Below are positions 32,108-37,291 of a stretch of 37,291 bases of DNA, piece by piece (position 1 is the first letter of the stretch; the number at the start of each line of letters is the position of its first letter). A model generated the notes under the pieces. The model worked only from the letters and a program-made list of their open reading frames with translations. It did not search any database and was not told the origin of the DNA. Origin of the DNA: Verrucomicrobiota bacterium. Its GTDB lineage: Bacteria > Verrucomicrobiota > Verrucomicrobiia > Limisphaerales > CAIMTB01. The stretch covers positions 1-37,291 of the forward strand of contig CAUJJW010000188.1 of the NCBI GenBank assembly GCA_963205105.1, in the 5' to 3' direction. The translations under genes were made by a program, and so were the position numbers.

Positions 32108-33716
32108 GACCCATCCGTTTAGGGTTCTCGAACTGACGGCCGAAGAGCGTCAGGCCTTCCTCGGGCGGGTGCGTCCCGGCTGTGTGATCGGTGAGCAGGA
32201 TTACCAGTTCATCGAAGGCATCATCGTCGGACTGCCAGAGGTTCTGGCCCTCATCGATCATCGGGGCATGACCATCACCCGGCTCCGTCAATTGGTGTTT
32301 GGAGCGCGCACGGAAAAGACTGCGATCGTGTGTTCCGCTCCGGCCACGACGGGCGAAGCGGCCAAGCCGGCAAGTCCCCCACCGCCCAAGCACCGACGCA
32401 AAGGCCATGGTCGACACGGAACCGAGGCGTATCCTGGAGCGCAGCGCGTGCGCGTCTCGCACCCGGAGTTCCACGCCCGGGACCTTTGTCCGGACTGTGG
32501 CCGCGGCAAACTTCACTCGCTGCGTCGCCCCGGCGTGGTGGTGCGCATCGTCGGGCAGGCACCCCTGGCGGCGACGGTCTTCGAGCTAGAGAAGTTCCGC
32601 TGTGCGACCTGCGGCCAAGTCTTCTCGGCCCCGGCGCCCGCGGCCGCCGGAACCGGAAAATACGATCCCACGGTCGGTGCCCTGGTGGCGGTGTTGCGCT
32701 TCGGCAGCGGCATGCCCTCCTACCGACTGGCCCAACTCCAGGAGAGTCTGGGCATCCCGTTCCCGGCATCCACCCAGTGGGAGTTGGCCGCTGACCTTGC
32801 TGATGTGGCCACGCCCGCCTTCGATTGCCTGGTCCGCCTGGCAGCCCAACGAGGAGTGATCCACAACGACGACACCACCATGCGCGTCGCCAGTCTGCGC
32901 CGGGAACCGGCCCCGCTCGCGGACGCCGACAAGCCCAAGCGAACGCGCACGGGCATCTTCACCACCGGAATACTGACCGGCGGCGACGAGCCACCCATCG
33001 CCTTGTTCTTCACCGGTCATCAGCACGCCGGCGAAAACCTTCAGGACCTCCTCAATCACCGTGACCGAAGCCTGCCAGCGCCCATCCAGATGTGCGACGC
33101 GCTCTCCCGCAATGAGCCAGGGGAGGCCACCACACTCCTGTCCAACTGCCTCGCCCACGGCCGCAGGCAGATGGTGGACGTCTCAACCAGCTTCCCGGTC
33201 GAAGCGCGTCACGTCCTGGAATGCTTGCGCGAAGTCTATCATCACGACGCCAACGCTCGGACCAAGGGGCTGACTCCCGAGCAACGCCTCCGGCACCACC
33301 AAGACCTCAGTCGGCCAATCCTCGACGACCTCCACCGCTGGCTGCGTGACCAAATCGACCAGAAGAAGGTCGAACCCAACTCCACTCTCGGGGGAGCGTT
33401 CAATTACCTGCTCAACCACTGGGATCCGCTGACTTTGTTCCTGCGCGTCGCCGGGGCGCCGCTGGACAACAACGTCTGCGAGCGGGGCCTGAAGATGGCC
33501 ATCATGCACCGGAAGAACTCCCTCTCATACAAGACCGAGCGGGGAGCCCAGGTGGGGGATCTTTTCATGAGCCTCATCCACACCTGCCGACTCAACGCCA
33601 TCAATCCCTTCGAGTACCTTGTGGCACTGGCCCGCCATCCCACCGAAGTCGCCCGAAACCCGGAGCAATGGCTCCCCTGGACCTACGCGGATACGGCGGC
33701 AGACGACACCAGTTGA
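32100..33716 (+). CDS. tnpC: IS66 transposase TnpC
   Basis: A 538-aa DDE transposase from ATG 32100, overlapping the DUF4338 stop by 8 bp. It has an N-terminal leader and basic linker (PPPKHRRKGHGRHG), a zinc finger of the HPEFHARDLCPDCGRGKLH and FRCATCGQVF type, and then the catalytic core with IHNDDTTMRV (first Asp), QMCDALSRNEP (second Asp) and LDNNVCERGLKMAIMHRKNSL (Glu). The C-terminal LFMSLIHTCRLNAINPFEYLVAL is the standard IS66 tail. Nothing is missing, so it should be active. Confidence 0.95.
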   Translation: MDETHPFRVLELTAEERQAFLGRVRPGCVIGEQDYQFIEGIIVGLPEVLALIDHRGMTITRLRQLVFGARTEKTAIVCSAPATTGEAAKPASPPPPKHRRKGHGRHGTEAYPGAQRVRVSHPEFHARDLCPDCGRGKLHSLRRPGVVVRIVGQAPLAATVFELEKFRCATCGQVFSAPAPAAAGTGKYDPTVGALVAVLRFGSGMPSYRLAQLQESLGIPFPASTQWELAADLADVATPAFDCLVRLAAQRGVIHNDDTTMRVASLRREPAPLADADKPKRTRTGIFTTGILTGGDEPPIALFFTGHQHAGENLQDLLNHRDRSLPAPIQMCDALSRNEPGEATTLLSNCLAHGRRQMVDVSTSFPVEARHVLECLREVYHHDANARTKGLTPEQRLRHHQDLSRPILDDLHRWLRDQIDQKKVEPNSTLGGAFNYLLNHWDPLTLFLRVAGAPLDNNVCERGLKMAIMHRKNSLSYKTERGAQVGDLFMSLIHTCRLNAINPFEYLVALARHPTEVARNPEQWLPWTYADTAADDTS

Positions 33717-33793
33717 CCCCCGATCACTCGTCTGACGCCGTCAATCCGTTCAGCCGGCACGCCGGGACCGCGTGGCGCGAACACCCCGCCAAC

Positions 33794-33807
33794 CTCCGAA
33801 ATCGGAG
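33794..33807. repeat. Palindrome CTCCGAAATCGGAG inside the right end of IS66
   Basis: The same 14-bp palindrome forms the core of the dyad at 9513-9528. It lies 36 bp inside the IS66 right terminus, after tnpC. Confidence 0.5.
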
Positions 33808-33843
33808 CCAATCCGCCAGTCCGCACGCTCACCGAAGCGACAC

Positions 33844-33851
33844 TGTTGAGC
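33844..33851. repeat. IS66 target-site duplication, right copy
   Basis: TGTTGAGC, identical to 30295-30302. Confidence 0.9.
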
Positions 33852-34190
33852 GGGCGACGGCCCTACGAAATCCAAGGAGATTACCTCATGGTGGAGCTTT
33901 ATTTTCGGCCGGCGGAGGGAGGCTCCGCGGCACCCGGCATCGCGCTCTCCCAGGGGCGCGTAGCCGTGGACGAGGGGCAACCCGCCCGACCGATCGACGT
34001 CGGCGGCGGGCTACAGGTAGCCTTCTGGCAAAGGTCCAAGCTGCCCGCCGGCTCTTGGCGTCTCGCACTAAAGGCTCCACATCCGCGCGTGGAGCGCATT
34101 GTAGCACATACGAAGCGCCAATCCTCGGAATGGAAAGGGGACGGCGTGGGCGACACCAGCACGTTGGTGTCTTTTGAGACGCATGATTGA
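33852..34190 (+). pseudogene. 3' part of the IS66-interrupted gene (beta-rich soluble domain)
   Basis: Directly after the target duplication the frame reads GRRPYEIQGDYLMVELYFRPAEGG to the stop at 34190. It is in phase with the membrane segment encoded at 30150-30302 once the IS and one duplication are removed. The product is a beta-rich domain (ALSQGRVAVDEGQPARPIDVGGGLQVAFWQRSKLPAGSWRLALKAP). An ATG at 33888 with AAGGAG 8 nt upstream could make a 100-aa protein on its own, so the fragment may be expressed separately or may always have been an independent gene. The family is unknown. Confidence 0.6.
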
Positions 34191-36375
34191 CATACGCGCC
34201 AAACGAAAGCTGCGAATCGGCGCAGTTAGGACGTGTCGGCGGGTCCGCTCAGGGGCCTCGGCCATTCAATCTCTCGCCATGGGAGTTTTGGTCGCGGCAA
34301 CCAGGAAATGGAGTTGGCTGAGGCAGCATTTTGCAAGAGATACGCTGATCCTTTTCGCGCTTTGGCTCCTTAGCACCCTGGTGGCCTGTTTCTACCAGAT
34401 GCCCGCCTCGACAACTGGAGGAACCGTTGCAGCGGCCGCACTTGCTGTTTTCACACTCGCAGTCCTCGTGTGGTGGTGGTTTCGCGGCATCCAACCATCG
34501 GCGCCATACTCCGCTGACCGGCTCTTGGAAGTACTCGTCTTTGCCTACCCATGCATCATCCTTATGTTTCGGCTGTTTGCCAGTCGGACACGGCTTTTAG
34601 GACCGAACGGCGCCCGTACCGCGATACTTCTGGCCGCCATCGCCATAGCTGTATTTGTGCTGCTATTGCAGATCAATCTTGCGCGGTGCAATGGCTGGTC
34701 GTGGTTACGTAAAACCCGTTTCGGATTATGCCTAACGTGGGCGAGCAAATCACCCAAAGTCTCGCGCGCCTTGAGCCTGACTCGATTGGGCGTCATCGGG
34801 GTTTTGAGCCTGTCCGTGTCCATTGCCTTCTCATACCTATGCGATGTATGGCTGGAGCGGCGCATCACCGAGGACGCAAAGGCCGTACTGAATGAAATGG
34901 TAGAGAATCGTTGGAAACTCGAAAGGCAAATGTTCCGTCTTCGAGAGAAACTTAGTGTGTACCAAGTATCCGACGGTTCGAACGCAGTCCGCTGCCTCGA
35001 TGTCATTGCGGGTATCACTTCAGAGAAACTCTGGGCCTTTCAGGCGGCGTTGCGCCACTTCGAGGCGAAGCCCACGGATTCCCCGGGATTCAGTACACAG
35101 AAAGGCGCACATTCCCCTAACAGTTCGCCCCCGCCAGCTTCCTCTCGACCGGCAGAGAATTCAGCTGATTCCACTAGTCCAGATGAGCTTTTTTTTATCG
35201 GCGCGATCAGTGGAAGTATCGATTGGAAGGAAATCCAAACTAAACTCGAAAGGATGAATACCGCGTCGTCGGGAGCCTCCTCTTTGAAGGAATTCGCGGC
35301 GCAAGTGGCGAAACGCTTCTTTCCGACCCCTGAGAACATGACGCTGGAAGACGTAGTTTTTCTGCAGCGCGTCAACGCAACAAGAATAGACGTCAACAAC
35401 GAAGCCAGAATGGTGAATGGAGAAGGTCGACCGATCGACAGGGAGTCCGCGCTAGCTAATGCGATCACGTACAGATATCTCTGTCGAAACCCACCCGACC
35501 TTTACAAAGCCGATGCGACCACCGCGCCACTGCAGCCCGGCAATCAGGGTTTCGCATTCCGTGAAAGATGCGGTTTCGCTTATAGTCCGCCTGTAACGTC
35601 GGAGCTTGTGAAAGGCATCGCAGCCCTCGTGAGCAACGGCGTTGAGGAAGTTTCAAGACAACAACTAGCAACATTTTTTCTTGCGCAAGAGGTTGCTTCT
35701 GGCAGTGATCGTCTGTTGGAGGTAGGCTTGGCCGACAATCTCCAAGAGGTCCCAGAGGAGGTCCGACGTCCTGTGAGCCATTTCGGAGGCCAAGGCCTCA
35801 AACCACACGACTTCGTCTCCAGGAAGCTCTACACGCCCATTCAAAAGTTAATTTTGGATCGGATCGAGAAGAGATCCAGTGGCGATGCTCCGTTTACCAT
35901 AGGAATAACTCACACCCAAGCACGCGCCATCCTCGTTGGGCCGATTCAGCTTTGGATATATTGGTGGGCTTGCTGGGCAGCCATGCAGGGCTTGGTGGTC
36001 CAGGCCCGGAAGGTGGATATGGAGGTACTTAATGAGGCAACGAACTTGTCCCTTGAAAGGGATGGAGATTTCGTAAAGGCTTTGATCAACTATCTTCCTG
36101 ACCTCGGCTTCATAGGCACTTTGATTGGCATCGGCAAGGGCATGTCGATCTCGAACAAAATGATCAATGCTGACAGCGACACGGGATCTTCTGTGATCGC
36201 CACTATTACCGAGAATCTTGGCACTGCCTTCTATACAACGCTGGTCGCGGTTATTGCGCTGATGATGGTCAAAGTATTCCTTGCGACCACCCACCGAATG
36301 CTGAACGTAATAGATTTCAAGCCGCGTGAACCTGTTCCAAAGGCTCAAAAGATTCTGCGCCGATACCCGCCATGA
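34183..36375 (+). CDS. MotA/TolQ/ExbB-type proton-channel protein with long insert
   Basis: Up to 730 aa from ATG 34183, which overlaps the previous stop; ATG 34279 (698 aa) is an alternative. Five predicted N-terminal spans fall within about 50-225, then a long soluble region with a coiled coil (AKAVLNEMVENRWKLERQMFRLREKLSVYQ) and a Ser/Pro-rich linker, then three C-terminal spans. The last two carry the family signature: NYLPDLGFIGTLIGIGKGMSIS near 635, and ENLGTAFYTTLVAVIALMMVKVF near 682-704. MotA/TolQ/ExbB proteins form pentameric channels around two ExbD/MotB-type subunits and convert proton or sodium flow into motion. The large region before the signature is unlike classical ExbB and recalls the extended, specialised members such as ZorA. 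Confidence 0.82.
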   Translation: MIDIRAKRKLRIGAVRTCRRVRSGASAIQSLAMGVLVAATRKWSWLRQHFARDTLILFALWLLSTLVACFYQMPASTTGGTVAAAALAVFTLAVLVWWWFRGIQPSAPYSADRLLEVLVFAYPCIILMFRLFASRTRLLGPNGARTAILLAAIAIAVFVLLLQINLARCNGWSWLRKTRFGLCLTWASKSPKVSRALSLTRLGVIGVLSLSVSIAFSYLCDVWLERRITEDAKAVLNEMVENRWKLERQMFRLREKLSVYQVSDGSNAVRCLDVIAGITSEKLWAFQAALRHFEAKPTDSPGFSTQKGAHSPNSSPPPASSRPAENSADSTSPDELFFIGAISGSIDWKEIQTKLERMNTASSGASSLKEFAAQVAKRFFPTPENMTLEDVVFLQRVNATRIDVNNEARMVNGEGRPIDRESALANAITYRYLCRNPPDLYKADATTAPLQPGNQGFAFRERCGFAYSPPVTSELVKGIAALVSNGVEEVSRQQLATFFLAQEVASGSDRLLEVGLADNLQEVPEEVRRPVSHFGGQGLKPHDFVSRKLYTPIQKLILDRIEKRSSGDAPFTIGITHTQARAILVGPIQLWIYWWACWAAMQGLVVQARKVDMEVLNEATNLSLERDGDFVKALINYLPDLGFIGTLIGIGKGMSISNKMINADSDTGSSVIATITENLGTAFYTTLVAVIALMMVKVFLATTHRMLNVIDFKPREPVPKAQKILRRYPP

Positions 36376-36518
36376 CAAGAGTGATGCACATTTCGACGGA
36401 GGAGTTCCCTCTTGGCGATCATCGATTGACTCAAGTCGGGGTTTTGAAGAGTCGGCCCAGGAGTTCACCAATGCTAAACGACTCTTGTATGCACAATCAG
36501 GATAAAGAATGTTCGTAG
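36372..36518 (+). CDS. Short ORF coupled to the ExbB-like gene, possibly a truncated last operon gene
   Basis: ATG overlaps the stop of the channel gene (ATGA at 36372-36375) and encodes 48 aa (MTRVMHISTEEFPLGDHRLTQVGVL...). No family, no span. The tight overlap is how genes in this operon are joined, so this may be the 5' stump of a further component lost where the TA debris begins at about 36520. Confidence 0.4.
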   Translation: MTRVMHISTEEFPLGDHRLTQVGVLKSRPRSSPMLNDSCMHNQDKECS

Positions 36519-36578
36519 CATCATTCAAACTTGGGCATTCTTCCGAGATCGGGGAGAACATCGACGCGAGCAACGCCT

Positions 36579-36839
36579 ATGGAAATCACGCTGCAGATCC
36601 CAGAGCCCATCGCGAGATACTTGGGCTACGCGCCCGAGACGCTACCCCGCCGGGCCCTGGAGGCACTGCTTGTTGACGAATGCTCGCGAGGTCGACTGTC
36701 CCGCGGGAAGGTCGCCGAGCTCCTTGGGTTGAGCTTTCACGAAGCCGAGGAGCTGTTTCACCAAAGCCGGGTCCCGTATCCGATCAAGTCCAGCGCCGAA
36801 GACCTGCTCGATAACGCCTCCCTCCCGAGCGCCCTGTGA
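36579..36839 (+). CDS. UPF0175-family antitoxin (third copy)
   Basis: An 86-aa protein from ATG 36579: MEITLQIPEPIARYLGYAPETLPRRALEALLVDECSRGRLSRGKVAELLGLSFHEAEELFHQSRVPYPIKSSAEDLL. It has the same helix-turn-helix layout as the copies at 13519 and 14423 but is more diverged. The following toxin gene is truncated. Confidence 0.85.
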   Translation: MEITLQIPEPIARYLGYAPETLPRRALEALLVDECSRGRLSRGKVAELLGLSFHEAEELFHQSRVPYPIKSSAEDLLDNASLPSAL

Positions 36840-36970
36840 TCGTTGTCGCGGACACCGGGCCGATCAACAACCTGATTCTCATTGGGCACATTGCAGCCCG
36901 ATCGGTGTGCTCAAAACTGTGTCCAAAACTGTGCATAACGTCGAGTAGCGGTGGAGTGAGTGAGGAGTAG
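36836..36970 (+). pseudogene. Truncated DUF3368 toxin
   Basis: GTG overlaps the antitoxin stop (GTGA). It reads VIVVADTGPINNLILIGHIA, the DUF3368 opening with its first Asp, then becomes unrelated at about 36896 and stops at TAG 36968-36970. Around the break there are two copies of CAAAACTGTG (36910 and 36922). The remaining catalytic residues are lost. Confidence 0.75.
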
Positions 36971-37206
36971 CGAAGTACTTCTTGCGCAACGGGCAAAGTA
37001 GGGTAGAAACGGTCCCGCAAACGAGTTCTAATCGCTCAATCCCGACCACTGGCTCCATTTCTAACAGACTCGCTGCAAGCCTTTTACAACCTTATAAAGG
37101 CCAACTGTCAGCGGAATTATCAGCAGATCGGAAGCTCGGGTTTACGGGCAATTACTCTCACCGGGCGGGCGCATGCCCCCTGACCTGCCTCCTTTCGGAT
37201 GTTTTA

Positions 37207-37224
37207 GCCTCACAACCCTGAGGC
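37207..37224 (+). promoter_or_regulatory. Inverted repeat covering the ribosome-binding site of the right-edge gene
   Basis: GCCTCA (37207-37212), loop CAACCC, TGAGGC (37219-37224). The right arm contains the GAGG that would serve as ribosome-binding site for ATG 37231, so folding could lower translation. The stretch 36971-37206 shows no gene. Confidence 0.35.
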
Positions 37225-37230
37225 ACATCC

Positions 37231-37291
37231 ATGAAGCAACGTTTCCGATTGTTCCGCCGCGGAACCGGTGGCCGGTACTACATCCATGACG
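37231..37291 (+). CDS. N-terminus of a probable tyrosine recombinase/integrase, 3' partial
   Basis: Twenty codons are visible: MKQRFRLFRRGTGGRYYIHD. The phrase RFRLFRR...G.YY.HD resembles the Arm-binding N-terminus of a group of integrases, where the next residues would read as a substrate-binding strand. GAGG lies about 7 nt upstream. Too little is present to be certain. Confidence 0.4.
   Translation, partial: MKQRFRLFRRGTGGRYYIHD

Larger units (their letters stand above)
30303..33843 (+). mobile_element. IS66-family insertion sequence with DUF4338 (DruA-like) passenger
   Basis: A 3541-bp element with tnpA, tnpB, a DUF4338 gene and tnpC on one strand. Terminal inverted repeats start GTGTCGCTTCGGT; the left end 30303-30324 matches the reverse complement of 33822-33843 at 21 of 22 positions (A/G at position 14). 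Both ends are flanked by TGTTGAGC. The TnpC catalytic residues are present and all frames are open, so it looks recent and possibly active. Confidence 0.92.

Noticed and set aside
16859..36375. Canonical type VI secretion system
   Set aside because: Only the effector style and a possible OB fold resemble it. No sheath, tube, baseplate wedge, TssJLM or ClpV gene could be recognised.
28702..36375. Zorya defence system
   Set aside because: The MotA/ExbB-like gene recalls ZorA, but no OmpA-type ZorB, ZorC/ZorE or helicase-nuclease ZorD is present.
1..37291. CRISPR array or cas genes
   Set aside because: No regularly spaced direct repeats and no Cas motifs were seen; the RT belongs to the DGR clade, not the Cas1-linked RTs.

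Overview
The window is GC-rich bacterial accessory DNA, built as a mosaic of mobile modules with almost no housekeeping content. No rRNA or tRNA gene is present to fix the host. The IS66 element carrying a DUF4338 passenger, the UPF0175/DUF3368 toxin-antitoxin pairs, the sulfatase-modifying-type target of a diversity-generating retroelement (DGR) and the frequent lack of Shine-Dalgarno motifs suggest Verrucomicrobiota or a neighbouring PVC lineage. That placement is inference.

Left part (1-2632): a complete DGR except for the start of its target gene. The order is a formylglycine-generating-enzyme-type target whose last codons are the variable repeat (VR), the template repeat (TR), an avd gene on the opposite strand, and a reverse transcriptase. 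VR and TR (142 bp each) differ at 18 positions, and every difference is at a TR adenine.

Conjugative/mobilisation block (2632-15821): two small genes, a DUF433 gene, a membrane protein, a VirD4/TrwB-type coupling protein and a MobF relaxase-helicase. A RelE/ParE-AbrB toxin-antitoxin (TA) pair, an XRE regulator with a degraded duplicate of its tail, a CopG-type regulator and an AbrB gene with a frameshifted PIN toxin follow. Next is a leftward operon of plasmid-type genes (two uncharacterised genes, a RadC-like JAB protein and a phage-type adenine methyltransferase). It ends with a UPF0175/DUF3368 pair behind a 28-bp dif-like site, a lone UPF0175 gene and an intact tyrosine recombinase.

Right part (16859-36518): a long rightward operon that I could not match to a described system. 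It encodes a 1238-aa protein of unknown family, two proteins of which one ends in a possible VgrG/gp5-like OB fold, a 499-aa unknown, and a polymorphic toxin of type VI secretion style (PAAR-like N-terminus, transthyretin-like domain, pre-toxin region, HNH-like nuclease). Then come a four-span membrane protein, a one-span anchored protein, a one-span protein with an ExbD/MotB-like N-terminus, a small one-span protein and a MotA/TolQ/ExbB-type channel protein. No tssB, tssC, tssK, tssM, hcp or clpV gene is visible. I infer an ion-motive-force-powered, envelope-spanning machine that handles a PAAR-tipped nuclease. An IS66 element (30303-33843; 8-bp target duplication TGTTGAGC) interrupts it, probably splitting one gene.

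Right edge (36579-37291): a third UPF0175 antitoxin with a truncated DUF3368 toxin, then the start of another integrase-like gene. The system is therefore bracketed by recombinases and TA debris, as expected for an island.
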